A stretch of 64,000 nt of DNA from Schistocerca nitens (Eukaryota > Arthropoda > Insecta > Orthoptera > Acrididae). This document shows, piece by piece, positions 11,811 through 24,597 of the stretch. Location of the stretch: NCBI RefSeq assembly GCF_023898315.1, contig NC_064614.1, positions 383,779,348 to 383,843,347 of the forward strand. The letters are read 5' to 3'. The translations under genes and the position numbers were made by a program. Each line of letters starts with the position of its first letter. Within the stretch, counting starts at the first letter, position 1. Below the pieces are notes generated by a model. It ran no database searches. It had not been told where the DNA came from and saw nothing but the letters and a program-made list of their open reading frames with translations.

Positions 11811-12628
11811 AGCACAAGAGTGTGTATCCTCATGTTGGATGTAGCAACATTAAATTATTTGGATAAGGTGTCCATTGCCCCACCCTTCTTCCAGCATGTA
11901 TCTTTATTTCAAAGCTTTATAACTTGTTATGTTCAGTAAATTAATCTCCTGCACTGAATGATAGCAGTCCATATACATCTGTATTAAAAGAAGTATGGTA
12001 GTCTCACAATGATGACAATAATTTGATGATACATGTATAGACTCTTTTAAATATTTAACACAGTTTAATATAGAATCCTGTGTCCTTGTGGAAGAATGAG
12101 CAAGTTGTATGTTTTGTATAATTACTAATTTTTGACTTACTAAATCTTCCAACAAGCAATTAGCAGCTTATGTTAGTGTTTAATTCTGAAGCAATTACAT
12201 TGGGACTGAAAGCATCAAACATTGTCTATTTTCAACACCATTTGTAACCTTTAGGATTTCTAGGATTCCTCAAATTTAATTTTGTTTGTAAAACAAGAAT
12301 CGGAACTAAATATGGTTCAATTTTACTTCTTTAGAAAACTGTGATACCATGTCTACAACAAAAATTACTAATTTTGAAAATGTCTCTAAAATAAGATAAT
12401 TTTTTTTATATGTTACATATAATACTAAGAAAATGGTTTATTTTTGTAAACTTTCAAAGGATAGAAATCCACAGTGAAATAAAAAGTAGATATACATTCT
12501 AAAGGTAAAACTATAATAATTGTAGGAATATTAAGGTTTGGAGTGTTTCTCTGCTTCAAGGGAGTTTTAGATTATAGTTATTGCAGCTGTGATGTTTTGA
12601 GTTCTACTGAAAACTGACATGCTCGTGA
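11811..12628. other. Unassigned AT-rich stretch
   Basis: No coding motif, repeat unit or recognisable element was found. The short open frames present have no recognisable features. Confidence 0.4.
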
Positions 12629-15275
12629 GAATATTTATTTATTTATTTATTCATCCATGGAACAATATATATTGTATGGATGTTGTCAGTTTAGAAAACA
12701 TGAGCACACATTTACATTTACAGTGAAACAGATTTCTCATATTTTGTGTAGTTTTTATAACTAGTCATACACAAATTTATAATTACATCATATTTTGGTG
12801 ATAATGTCATATGTTGCTAATAATTTACATCTATGTTAAATATTCTTTTACAGTATAACAACTTTTACGTACTAAGAAGGTTTTAAGCTTTTGTCTGAAA
12901 GTGAGGGGCTAATTTATTTCTTTAATTTCCTGTGGTAATTTGTTATACAGTTTTATCCCATTATAAAATATACTTTTTTGCATCTTTGTCTTGTTCTTTC
13001 TATGTAGATGGGGGTGGTGACAAGATCTTGTTTCATGGTCATGTATTAGGCTGTTTGTGTTATAAATGTTGAGATTTTTCTTAATGAACATTATGTTCTG
13101 AAAGATATACTCACAAGAAACAGTTAGAATGCCTAGCTTTCTAAATAGTTCTAGACAGTGGGCCCTGTTGTTGCTGTTTGTTATTATCCTTATGGCTCTT
13201 TTTTGTACTTTGAACACAGTTTGTATGTTACTGGCACTTGTTCCCCAAAACATGATCCCATAGCTGAGGAGTGAGTGTAGATATCCGTAATATGTTATTT
13301 TAAGACAGGTATTATTGCATACCGGTGCAAGGATTCTAAGAGCATAGCATGCTGGGGATAATTTCTTTGCCAAAATGTTGACATGGTTTGTCCATTCCAG
13401 TTGGCTGTCTACATTCATCCCTAAGAATTTGGTATTTGTTACACATTCTAATTCATTATCATTAACTTTTATTCAGGTGGCATTGTGTTTTTTGTTCAAT
13501 TGGAAGTTAATATAGTTAGTTTTCTTTACATTTAGGGTTACTTTATTTTTTAATGACCAGTTGTGGACATCATTGAGAGCCTCGTTTGCTCTTTCTGACA
13601 GTTGTGTTAGATTTTCACCTGTTATTACTATGTTGCTGTCATCAGCAAAAAGTATTTTTTCTCCATGTCTGATACTTTTCGGGAAGTCATTAATGTATAT
13701 AAGAAACAATATTGGGCCTAGTACACTTCCCTGTTGGACACATATATTCACATGTTCTGGGTCAGACAGGTGTTTTACAAGGGAATTGCTTGAAACTTGT
13801 GATATCTCAACTCGTTGATCTCTGTTTTCCAAGTATGATTTGAACCACTTCTTTGTCATACCTCTTATTCCTATTTGCCCTAATTTATGAAGTAAGATTT
13901 TGTGGTCAACTGTATCAAAGGCCTTTGACAAGTCTAAAAAGATACCACTTACATTTTCACCTTTGTCCAGTGCTTCTAAAATTACTTTAGTGAACTGTGC
14001 TATAGCAGATTGTGTGCCTTTTCCGGGCCTAAAACCAAATTGGTCATTGGAAAGAAGGTTATATTTATTCAGGTAATTTAGCAGTCTCTTTTTGACTATT
14101 ATTTCTATTATTTTAGAAATGATAGACAGTATAGAAATCGGCCTGTAGTTCTCTACATTTTCCACATCTCCGTTTTTAAGGATAGGTATAACTTTTGCTT
14201 GTTTTAGGTACTCCGGAAACTATCCAGATTCGAAAGATTCATTAATTATGTCTGTTAAAAGGCCCTTTATGGTGTCTATACATTCTTTAATTACGCAGAC
14301 TGGGATTTCGTCAAGTCCTACTGAAGTTTTATTTTTTAGTTGGTGTACTACTAGTGCCACATCCCTTTCTGTAGTTGGCAAGTGCACCATTGAGTTTGTT
14401 GGCTGGTTCTGAGTAGGTAAATCATACCTGTCTGGAAATTTCTGCTGTAATTTTTTTGCAATACTACTGAAATATGAGTTTACAAAATCAGCTAATTGTT
14501 TAGGGTTACCTACTGGTACATCTTTGTTTTTAATATGTGAATTGAGGTCCTTTTTAGCAGAGTTAGATGTTTCCTGTCTGACGATGTTCCAGGCTGCTTT
14601 GCTCTTGTTTTCAGCTTGAAGTAATATTTTGTTGTTTGAAAGTTTTTTTTGCAGCTAGCAGCACCTTTCTGTATATTTTCCTGTACTTTTTGTAGAATTG
14701 CAGAACTTCTGGGTTAGATTGATTATTTTTTATGGAGTTGAGATATCTAAGAGTTTCTGAGGATTTTTTGATATCTGTAGTCACCCATTGATTTCTCTTT
14801 GTAGTTTTAATTTGATAAAGATTTTTGGGAAACATCTCTTCAAATCTGAGTTTAAAAATTGACATGAACTTGATAAATTTCTGATTTGCATTAGTTTCTG
14901 CATAGACTTTCCCCAATCTTCATATTCTAGCTGGGATTTAAACTCATACAGGGCTGATTTGGAAAACATTCTTTTGAATGTACACAGTTTAGGAGGAGTT
15001 TCTACATGAATGTTAGTTTTTAAGATCTGGCAGAGGTGGTCTGGTTGGCCCAGGTTTTGGACAACAATATGACATTTTTTACTATCAATATCTGTAGCTA
15101 CATGATCTATAGACAAGGAAGATTCTTTCATTATTCTAGTTGGACAATTAACAAGGGAGGATATTCCATAACAGCTTAGAATATTCACATATTTGTTGCT
15201 AGCCTTATCAGGCTTAATCATATTAATGTTTAAGTCACCACAGATAATTACATGATATGAAAGACTCTTGAAAAA
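12629..15275 (-). mobile_element. Jockey/CR1-group (Daphne-like) LINE, minus strand
   Basis: This 5'-truncated LINE reads right to left. Its 3' tail is the (TTTA)n run at about 12629-12652 as seen on +. The 5' end begins inside the endonuclease with IICGDLNIN at about 15210-15250. Compared with other copies the degree of decay is modest: the RT core is open and only a few stops or shifts separate the domains. No clear TSD is visible by eye. Confidence 0.82.
12909..15250 (-). pseudogene. Endonuclease-RT polyprotein of the minus-strand Daphne-like LINE
   Basis: The endonuclease C-terminal half (about 15250-14780) includes ISSLVNCPTR and SIDHVATD. It is followed, after a frameshift near 14800, by the basic linker at 14916-14611. 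A stretch with PTTERDV and KNKTSVGLDEIP lies at about 14380-14310, and one stop (TAG) occurs near 14222. The RT core frame 14165-13473 shows NYRPISILS, QFGFRPGKGTQS, FLDLSKAFDTVDH, QQGSVLGPILFLIYINDFP and FADDSN, with intact aspartates. The C-terminal frame 13418-12909 has NWTNH-like, YALRIL, YGIMFWG and KLYNKLPQEI. The family encodes an endonuclease and reverse transcriptase that copy LINE RNA at the target site. Stops and frameshifts make this copy inactive, but the RT core could still fold. Confidence 0.85.
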
Positions 15276-16600
15276 CTAAATGTCTAGAGCTGGAAGACTG
15301 TAAGGTCTGCAGATTCACACAGTGTCAGTTATTTGCATGTATAATGAAGCAATTTATTTTGTTCATTTTTCAGAAATCGGCACATTGTCTGAAAAGTGAT
15401 ATGGGGCTTTTGGAACTCCTACCTGTAGAATTAGTCAGAGTTGGTTGAACAGTACCCTGAGTTCACAGCAGAATAGGGAAAGAAGAGCAATGATCAACTT
15501 AAAGAGACAGACAAGTGAGCTTTAACTTAAAAATTTGGAGGCCAATATGAGAAGAAAACACATTTTTAAACTAACAGAATTAAAGAAACTTTCACCCAAA
15601 ACATTGTGGTATAATTTGTTACATTAATTGGAACTGTAGTGCATATCTACAGAGAATGCAGTTAATATCATGCATGGACCCAACAACAATTACTGAAACA
15701 TGACATTAATGAACAATTTTCAGTTATAATAAAAGAAATTGAAATGAGCATCAAGAGAAATGTTTCCATGTTTGGGAGTGGGAGAGGGGGGATTCGGCTC
15801 CGAAATTGTAATTTTTTATGTAAATGAGATATTCAGTTCTGAGAAATGTCATGCCATAGAAACTACTATGTTCTATAGGTGACATAAAAACCTTATTATA
15901 TCCCAGAAAATGGATGATTGTCCATTCAGTATATGAATAAGAACTATATATTTCAGATCTCTGGGTGGCAGGGGGAGGGTGGGGAGAAGGGACAAGTGCC
16001 CCCTCTTACCCCTTGTTGCACAGATGCCTATGTCTGTGGAGTGAATGTGTGTAAATGTTTTCATCTACATCAGATTTTCTCCACATATGTTGTACTAAAC
16101 TAATGATTTTGGAAAAAAATCAAACAATGGAAAATATGGATGGAATAATATTATGAATTAGGATGGATTGCCACTACCCACACAGGCAAGGTGTTGAGTG
16201 GTTGACAGATGTGTTTCCTCTATGTGATGAGTACCAGTCTGCCCTAATTTATAGTATTAGAAAAATAACATTCATACAGCAGCTTACAATGTAAACAATT
16301 GTCTGTAGATAAACATGTCAGAAAAAACATCTCTGGATGATTTGGTTTTTTGTGGACATATTGAAACGTGGCATTACCATTCTCAGATGAATAAATGAGC
16401 ATCTTGTCTGTGACTCCTTGTAATAAAACTTGTGCATATGCAGCCCCTAATGCTTTAACATCTTTTAGATTGATCACTATGCTATAGACTGATCACTATG
16501 CTATTTTACTTTCAGTTTCTATAATTATGTATTAGTTTTTAATAATGAAAATAATTACAAAAAATTAAGTGAGAATATGCTATACTGTTCAATAAATTAG
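15276..16600. other. Unassigned AT-rich stretch
   Basis: I see no coding motif. A 14-base near-duplicate (GATCACTATGCTAT) occurs twice near 16473-16502. Confidence 0.4.
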
Positions 16601-16635
16601 TGCAGCTTCTTGGTTGGAAAAAAATACAAAAAAGT

Positions 16636-16680
16636 GAAGAAGAAGAAGATGAAGAAGAGAAAAGAAAAGAAAAGAGAACA

Positions 16681-16724
<44 letters not shown>
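16636..16724. repeat. GAA-rich purine tract followed by (CA)n microsatellite
   Basis: A GAAGAAGAAGATGAAGAAGAG-type purine tract at about 16636-16676 runs into an uninterrupted (CA)n repeat at about 16681-16724. No element with similarity on either side was recognised. Confidence 0.9.
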
Positions 16725-16729
<5 letters not shown>

Positions 16730-18000
16730 GAATTTCAATAATACTGTGCTGTGGTTAAGTGTTATGCATCTGACATCCCATTTGTTTTGTACTTTATGTA
16801 GCAAAGAGTTATGCCATACCCTTTTTCTCTAGGCAAACAGATATTACAGTCTTTTTCTTCATAATCAAATATTTGAACATTAATTTTCATAATTTTGATT
16901 TGTACATTTTTTATGTATCTTTATTATAAATACGTTAAACATACATGTGAGGAGTTAAGTGTACATAAAACCATAATTTTTGGTTATTATGGATAGTAAA
17001 CTATTTATTTGGGAAGAAAAATATAGTTTATTTGTATAGGTAAATATTATAGGTACTGTATTACATGCAACTGTCAAAGCTCAAATTGAGCTCTTACATT
17101 AAAGGAATTCTGTCAGCAGAGACATTGTGAGTGCTTATCATTAACAGATACTGAGTGACCAACTTGTAGGTGAGATATCAATTGAAAAGTTATCTTACAA
17201 ACTCAGTAACAGATAAGATAATGTGTACTGTACTGACAGCTTTCCCTTCAGGAATGTTTCTTGACACATTAGAACTATATACAGTGATATATCTATATAA
17301 AAAGGCATTTACTAAGACAACTTGTATATGCTAAACATTTAATTTGTGTTTGATAACTACAGCACCAAAGCTGTGTAAGCATTGACTAACATTAAGGTAA
17401 TTATGAGATAATCTGTGGCAGTTTCTTAATTTCATATTTGACAGCTGCCATATTTAATACGCTAGCTGATATCTGATTTGAGTAACATCTGAAGGAATCT
17501 GAATGCCAACTCTTCTCAGAGATTTAGTATGCCCTCATGTTGTGGACTCTGTGCTGTAAGTTAGAGCAACATTGTATATATATATATACACATATACAAA
17601 GTAACATAAACTGTTTCAAGTTATATTTTAAATACAGTTGTTGATAAATATACAATTAAATTTATCAGTTTTAATTTAGAGATCTTTGGCTCTCATATAG
17701 TCATATGTCATTGCTACTGATACTTACTTTAAGTAAACTTTTTATTTACTTTTCAATCTTTCTTCATTGATATTGTATAAGTGAGAATATGCATACATAA
17801 AAGTGAAAGGGGAAGTAATAAATAATTTGTACCTATTTATACATTCATAACATGTATTATTTGCAGAAAACTTAAAACTTGATGTATATTTAACAAAGTA
17901 TGCTAATATTTAAGTCAACAACATATTTTTAGACTAATTTGTAACTAATTTCAGATTGTCAAAGAGTAGGGCAAACATTTTTGTTACTCTATTATTTTTG
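16725..18000. other. Unassigned AT-rich stretch
   Basis: This is strongly AT-rich, with a short TA run near 17575-17590 and no recognisable coding or repeat motif. Confidence 0.4.
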
Positions 18001-18009
18001 TACACTAAA

Positions 18010-18560
18010 AATAATTAAAACTGCTGTTTGAATTTTGGAGGTTAATTGACAGTAGACTGAGTTGAAGGAGAACACACTTTCATCCTGGTATAACACACTC
18101 CTTTCTCCCTTATACTATGGCTTTTTAGTTCAGAATGTAGGTCACTTCTCTTTGTGTTGTGGTTGTCATATGGGTGTTTTTTTCTGTGGATAGTTTTTCA
18201 TGAAAGTAATACACATAAATGACTGAAATTTTCTTGTCAGAGTCATTAATTTTCTGTAAAAGTTTTTGCATGGGTATCTAAGGTAGAACTTGCACATGGC
18301 TGATTACTCTCTTTTGGGTAGTGAAAATATTTTTTTACTGATGCTGGTTCACCCAGAACATAATGCCATATATAATAGTGAATGGAAGTGCAGCTATGAA
18401 AGTCTCAAATGATTTCCCAGTTAGATTCATTTCTTCATTGACAAATTGTGATCCTTCAAGCCTTTCATGAAGCAGAGTCTTCAGGAATGTAGAATGAATT
18501 AAAGTATGCATTAACAGGAAGGAACAGCCATTGCAGGATTCTTCTGTTAAGTATTCCAAT
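18010..18560 (-). mobile_element. Probable decayed LINE C-terminal fragment, minus strand
   Basis: On the minus strand, the translation contains TIIYGIMFWVNQHQ near 18395-18350, then KNIFTTQKRVI and a region resembling the post-RT tail of Daphne-like LINEs (compare YGIMFWGTSASNIQTVFKVQKRAIR in the copy at 12.9-13.4 kb). The match is short and broken by stops, so this is tentative. The border toward 18000 is arbitrary. Confidence 0.45.
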
Positions 18561-18569
18561 GATAAACTA

Positions 18570-19424
18570 TAATTGGAGCTATTTTATTCGCTTAATTAAT
18601 AACAGGGACTCATAAAATGCTGTTAGCGGTCTATACAGTTGTATTAGAAAATTTTTTAAAAAAATGTGTTTAGTATGGACATTAATGTCAACTCAGATTT
18701 ATGTCCCCCAGTCCAGATATTCTGATAAATTGCTGTAGAAGTGGCTAATGTGCTGGTGCTGTTGTTTTTACTTTGTTTTTGAATATTCACAGATTTACTC
18801 TTTCCTGTCTCTTGTCTACTAGCAAACTGTTGAAGACTGTTACACTAGGTTATAAAACTTCATTGTGGATAGAAAGGCATAGTCCATATAGAAATTATGT
18901 ATAGTTTCAGTGTTGTGGTTGCGAATTTGTCAGTTAACCATAAATTCACTCTCACTGAAATGACTAATACCATTAGAGAGTAAATGTATTTGCATTTAAA
19001 TATAAAATTTTGAAGTCCTTTGAAGAGTTTTTAACAAAATGTTTAATTTTCTATTTTACAGAATACACTTATGTAAAATAAATACTTTCCAACCTTATCT
19101 GCATTAAGACATAAGTCTGTTTCATAGGACAGGACCCAGTAAAGTATCCAATATATGCTACAAATTTTGTCTGTAGGTGTGTAAGTGTTCAGCAAGCAGA
19201 ACTGATCTTTACGGTTAACTTATCCTCTTCTTGGTACCAGCTGTTTGTTATCCACCTACTGCATTGCAGAAAAGTTTAAATAGTTATTATGTGGTAAATT
19301 AAAAATTACAAATTTAAAATATGGGCTGCAAACACTGTAAAGTTAAAAAAGTTCTCTCCTATATTTCCTGATTTTCTCCTTCATTTGGTCATCAAGCAGA
19401 GTGTGCAAAAATAGTAGAGTCAGT
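18570..19424. other. Unassigned AT-rich stretch
   Basis: No coding motif or repeat structure was recognised. Confidence 0.4.
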
Positions 19425-20400
19425 ATCTACATCTAAATCAAATACTCTGCAAAACAGTGTCAAAAGCATGGCAGGGGGTATTTCTGTTTGTACCAGTTAA
19501 TAGAGTTTCTTCCTGTTGCATTTGCTGTGGGGTGTGGGAAGAATTAATGTTTAAATGCTTCTGTGATTGCTGTAGTGCTCACAATCCCTGTCTGAGCAAT
19601 GTGTAAGGAGTATTACTATACTCCATCAATTATAATTTAAAGCCAGTTATTGAAACTTTGTAAGTAGGTTTTTTGAGCATAGTTTGCATCTTCCTTCAAG
19701 TGTCCGCCATTTTAGTTCCATCAGCATCTCTGTTACAGTCTCCCACAGGTCAAACAAACTAGTGTCCATTCACGCAATCCTCTGTATACGTTCAATAAGT
19801 CCTGTTAGTCTTATTTTTTATGGGTCCCACACAGGTGGGCAGTATTTTAGGATAGGTTGCATGAGTGATTTGTAAGCAATCTCTTTTGTAGACTGGTTGC
19901 ATGTTCCTAGTGTTCTGCGAGTAAACTGAAATCTGCCATCTGCTTTATCCTCAATTCACCCTATGTGATCACTCCATTATTTCATGTTCCTACAAAGTCT
20001 TACACCCAAGAATGCATATGAATTGACCAAATCAAACTGTGACTCACTGATACTGTAGTCACAGGATACCACACATTTGAGTTTTATGAAATGTTGAAAA
20101 GTTTTACATGTTTTAACGTTTAAGCCAAGCTGCCCATCTTTGCACACTGACTGAATATTTGTGTAAATTTTTTCAGACAGCACTTCATTATAAGTGCATC
20201 ATATGTGGGAAGTCTCACATTGCTATCAAAGTTGTCTGCAATGTCATTAACATACAACAAGAACAGCAATGGTCCCAAAACACTTAACTGTAGAAGACCC
20301 AAAATTACTCTTCCATCTGTAACTGAATGAAAAGCAAGAAAACATAACTTACCCATCTCCTTTATTTTAAAATGATGTCATACATTCTCAGTTCTAAGTA
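19425..20400 (-). mobile_element. CR1/Jockey-group LINE 3' fragment, minus strand
   Basis: The 3' terminus, read on the minus strand, is GCAGAGTATTTGATTTAGATGTAG at about 19450-19425, related to the ends of the copies at 4.28 kb and 9.83 kb. On the minus strand at about 20300-20200 there is SVLGPLLFLLYVNDIADN, followed by a damaged catalytic box (PTYDALI instead of FADDxxx). The tail includes KSLMQPILKYCPPVWDP near 19870-19810, equivalent to PLLEYCSAVWD in the copy at 2.0-4.3 kb. It is heavily truncated and has several stops. Confidence 0.78.
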
Positions 20401-20649
20401 TCTGCTTACACTTCAGCCACAAGTAGGGATAATGCAACATTTTAATTTCCCTTTGTATAATGAGTGATCAAAAGGTTTTTCATTTGAGGGCACTGCTGCA
20501 GCATATACATGACACAGTGTGACCCCAATGCAGGTAAATAAGTACCAACATGTAGACAAGGCATTAGAATGGTATTCTTGTCTTTTTGCTGTGCATGTGG
20601 TAAATGCAGAAATGTGTATTAGAATGGAACTTTGATTTTACTTTCTCTA

Positions 20650-22960
20650 GTTTTACATTTTTCATACCATAAATTCATACCCCATGTGAAAAACATCTAT
20701 CAATGCTAAAAATTCCCTGATTTTACATTTCCTCTTAATGAGGAATTCTTGCATGGTGTCTCACTTGACTTCATCCCTTTTTCTTCCTATTGATGTTTGA
20801 TGTGACTGAATGAGTTATGAGTGACACAAAAGACTACAGGTGATGGTAGAATTAGGGGAATATTGTAGGCCATTGCGGAAAGGGGAGGGGTAAGAGAAGA
20901 AATGCTGATATAATCCACAATTGGTGCTACCAACACAGATTGCAATGTTTAGCTTTGCTGTGCTATTATGATACACTACTGCTAGGCTGCTGCAGAAGTG
21001 GGAAAACTTGACATTCAATGTGAAATGTTCCAGACCGAGGCAATATGTGATGGAGGCATACAGCTGCCACATTTTTTTGTGCCAATTATAACTCTTGTCT
21101 CTTTGCTTGTATTTCTGATGTACTGTACTTAGCAATAACAGTGATCATCAACCTTTTAAATTCAAGCGCTAAGCCTTGAAGTATATGTTCAGTCAGAATC
21201 AAGGAAATGTCAGCCATTACTGGCTAGTGAACTCTTGTTGGCTGGCAACTTGTTATGTCACCCAACAGTTAGTGCACCAGACTAACACACACAAAATGAG
21301 CTCGCTGCTTTGTTCAGCTCACTACATAATAACTTTAAAGACCTTAGCCTATGAAACATTCGAAATTCCTAAATTACTGGATTATAAACTATAAACAGGC
21401 ACAGAAGCTTTAAATCAAAGTCAGTGTGAGAATTTTATTCTCCTCCTCCTAGGCAGCAATTTTGCGAACACTCATAATGTCAACTGACATAATCGAATCG
21501 CAAATCCATAAACAAAAAGAAAGAAATTTCAAAATTTTACATTATATAATACACGTATCAGGAAGAAAAGTGGATTTTGCTACTGTAATATTGTAGGGTA
21601 TGTAATTCAAAAGACCATCACTTTTGCTAATGATGTATGAGCTAATTGAGCCATTTCCCAACACACTATTGCTACAAATTATGTCCTAAAACACACAGCT
21701 TTGACGATTCTTTCATTTTATGTTCAACTCAAAAATAGCAAAAATTTATAGCCTGCATGGTGAAATAAACTGAAAACTTCGAAACATATTACATCATCTT
21801 ACATATTACAACACCTTGGATGTTTCTAACATCTCAGGTGTTTGTTTTCCACCTACAGCCAATAGTTGCACAACATATAGAGTGATAAACAGCAACCTTA
21901 CTTTGTGGATTGTTGCAAAGTACAGCTGATGTGGTTGGTGTATAGCAAATGAAGTGACTGTGGCTTTCACTTAGGTTTAATTTATATAGTTATACCTCAC
22001 ACGCCCTTCACTACCATGGATTTATTTTACTTACAGTAGTTCTGCTCAGAGCCTGTCGACAGAATCTAGAACCTATCATGCCTCTACCAACTGCTGCCAA
22101 TGTAGGCTACTCCATTTGCTATGTGTGGCACCACAATTAACAGGATGTGTTCAGTGAACAGTTGTGCAATGGCTTTTTAGTCTTTGTTGCAGTCTTCATT
22201 GGTGTTTAATGCATTGTGATGCCAGACAGATTGTTGTGAATGTAATGGATTCCTGGAACAGAGAAACACTGAAATCACAGCAGGTTTAACTTTATTTCAT
22301 GTTCATTGGTATAAATAGGTTTACACTACAGCAAGTAATGAGTTCAAAGGGCAAAAGGTGCACATTGGCAATACTGCAGAACATTCCACTTTGACCACTC
22401 AGCACATTGAAGGAGGACAAGTTCATGAGTGATACACTAGAGGTCACTCCACTCACATCACCAGAGTATGTTGCCCTGCATTGGCTGTAGAAGAAAAACA
22501 CACACTTGTTAGAGTCTGATGCATTTCACTGTACTTCAAAGTTTTCCATTTAATTCACCATGTTAATTAAGTTTTGCTTTTTTTGTGGGAAAGCCAAAGG
22601 AAAGATCTCTCAAAATGTGTGTACTGACATATAAATTGTGGTCGTAGCTTATCAGAAAATAGCTCAATTACTTTGTACCCAGATACCAACTTCAATTTTT
22701 TGACAAGTTTTTACTTGCTGTTATGCATTATGATTTTTTTAGGAATGGGTGAAATTCATTACGTCTAATTTTTGTATAAACATTGTATTTTACATTTCAT
22801 TTCCTTCACTTATACAAATTTTGCACACTGTATTGGAGAGGATTATGATTTTAAACATATATGCCAATTACATATGATTTTGCTCATATGGTGGCAGTTT
22901 TAACATTTTCCTCGATTCTAAATTTTTCACTATTTTAGGTTTTTTAAGTCTGGACCACTC
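20650..22960. other. Unassigned 2.3-kb stretch between the mariner halves
   Basis: No protein motif was recognised. Small open frames at 21176-21394 (+), 20815-21135 (-) and 22292-22501 (-) show no family features. If the mariner ends belong together, this stretch entered later. Confidence 0.35.
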
Positions 22961-22984
22961 AGTGGTACAAAATAGGGGTTTCAC

Positions 22985-23425
22985 TGTATTACCAAATGTG
23001 TTGTACTTTTCTTGACTGCTGAAGGACAAACACCGGTAGACATCCATCTGAGAATGAAAACTGGGAATGGGACAGCATGTCTATCAGAAACCACACTTGT
23101 GAAATGGTGTAACAAGGGGTGCTGCTGCTTCATGATAATGCACATCGCCATATCACAAATGTAACTCAGAAATTGCACCAAGTCAAGTGGGATACACTCG
23201 AGCACCTGTCTTATAATTGTAATGTCACCCCATGTGATTATCATGTTGTTGGTCTCTTAAAAAAGGCCCTGAAGATTGAACAATTCCTGTCAGATGAAGA
23301 TGTGCAGGAGGCAGCTATGGACTTCTTCAAGCAGCTGGACACTTTGTTTTACCAAACAGGTATCTTCAACCAGGTGCATTGGTGGGGTGACTGCCTTAAC
23401 ACTCATGGTGATTTTACCTGATTGG
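22985..23425 (+). pseudogene. Mariner-type transposase remnant with internal deletion
   Basis: An N-terminal helix-turn-helix part reads LTAEGQTPVDIHLRMKTGNG near 23012-23070, then LSETTLVKWCNK to 23105. The reading then jumps directly to the C-terminal catalytic part LLLHDNAHRH near 23120-23150, with TPCDYH near 23230. By my count 33 residues separate the two aspartates, close to the D34D spacing of mariner. The C-terminus SDEDVQEAA and FYQTGIFNQVHWWGDCLN follows and ends with TGA near 23420. The central catalytic region with the first aspartate is missing, so no activity is possible. Mariner transposases cut and paste the element at TA sites. Confidence 0.85.
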
Positions 23426-23924
23426 CTTATCGATTCTGGACTGTACAGTCTTCAAATTCAAACTTTTTGATTTCTCCTTATATATAGGCCTTTCTAGATT
23501 CTTAATACTGCATGAGAGTCTGTTATAAAATATGCAGTTCTTCCCAGATCCTTGTTACTTGATTTTTTTAATATATCAGTTACCAATACGCCCAAGTACT
23601 GTAGTTATGGAGACCTACATATTTATATAGTTGAGTTGAAATATTTGCATTTAAAAGAATGAAAACCACATATTATGAGTATCTGCTAACCTTTACACAT
23701 ACATTTATGTATGTTTCTGTAGAACGTACAGAATACAGATATCTACTGCAGTGTCTTACTTTCTTCCACAATTTTAGGAATTTTTTATATGTACTCATTT
23801 GTCTCAAAAGTACTTACTTGTACTTTTTATAATAAAGTACATCCACACCTCTGAGTTGTAATACTAGAGATGTGTCATTAAGTACACAATTCTCAGTTAT
23901 GGTTTTAGTATGTCATTTACATGT

Positions 23925-24110
23925 AACAAAGGGAAAATCAGGATGGAACGTAACAATATTATGAAAAGAATAGTTGCTACTCACCACATAGCGGAGATGC
24001 TGAGTCGCAGGCAGGCACAACAAAAAGACTGTCAGAAAATGAGCTTTGAGCCAACAAGGTCTTCATCAGAGACAGAACATACACACATGCACACTCACAT
24101 AAACTCAAAC

Positions 24111-24151
<41 letters not shown>

Positions 24152-24276
24152 CCTATCTCCGATGAAGACCTTGTTGGCCGAAAGCTCATTTTGTGATAGT
24201 CTTTTTGTTATGCCTGTCTGTGGCTCAGTATCTCCGCTATATGGTGAGTAACAACTATCCTTTTCATAATATTGTT
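23925..24276. mobile_element. Foldback (long inverted repeat) element with 10-bp TSD
   Basis: Arms of about 118 bases, 23951-24068 and 24161-24277, are inverted copies of each other (about 90% by eye). They are separated by a loop holding a (GT)n run at 24113-24150. A perfect direct repeat ATTTACATGT lies at 23915-23924 and 24277-24286, marking the insertion. The element's left side has about 26 extra bases beyond the arm (AACAAAGGGAAAATCAGG...), whereas the right arm reaches the TSD. It therefore does not have ordinary terminal inverted repeats. No coding capacity. Confidence 0.85.
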
Positions 24277-24334
24277 ATTTACATGTGATATCGAAAGTAG
24301 AAATTTTAATACATGCCATACTCTGATGTCGTGT

Positions 24335-24597
24335 TGTAACAACATTAAGTCCTAATCCAAAAGCAGGCGCATAAATGAAATACATCACTTTATTCCAACT
24401 GAAAGCAGTTTTATTATAAACAGCAATATACAGCCATCACAGAACAGACTTTCTGACAGAGAGTGTAAAGTGCTTGTACCTACACAAGCTTTGAAATCGT
24501 GATTGGGTTTGAACTGGTGACTTGCAACACATCAGCCAGGGCACTAACCACATGTCACACTGTGTATGCCATAGCTTGAGCTTGCAGCCTAGCTCCC
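24335..24597 (-). repeat. tRNA-like interspersed repeat, copy 1 (SINE or LTR fragment)
   Basis: On the minus strand the sequence includes TGTGACATGTGGTTAGTGCC followed about 35 bases later by AGTTCAAACCC. This arrangement resembles the A and B boxes of a tRNA-derived SINE. The same arrangement with recognisable flanks recurs at about 32820-33150. The 24.4-kb copy lacks about 70 bases present in the other. Because the second copy lies beside a Ty3/gypsy element, an LTR origin is an alternative. Confidence 0.5.

Larger units (their letters stand above)
20456..23487 (+). mobile_element. Mariner-like DNA transposon, apparently split by ~2.3 kb of other sequence
   Basis: Position 20456 begins TATAATGAGTGATCAAAAGG. 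The complement of the sequence ending near 23487 begins TATAAGGAGAAATCAAAAAG, so the two ends form imperfect inverted repeats, as expected for a mariner flanked by TA. The left end continues with a leader and ATGCAGAAATGTGTATTAGAATGG near 20612, a plausible transposase start. The transposase resumes near 22985. The intervening 20.65-22.96 kb does not resemble mariner and is presumed to be a later insertion or rearrangement. The pairing of the two ends is inference; each half could belong to a different copy. Confidence 0.55.

Noticed and set aside
16539-16804. Minus-strand frames rich in CV repeats
   Set aside because: They arise from the (CA)n microsatellite.
23951-24277. Inverted repeats as a terminator or CRISPR-like array
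   Set aside because: Long single hairpin with a microsatellite loop and TSD; eukaryotic context and no spacer-repeat periodicity.
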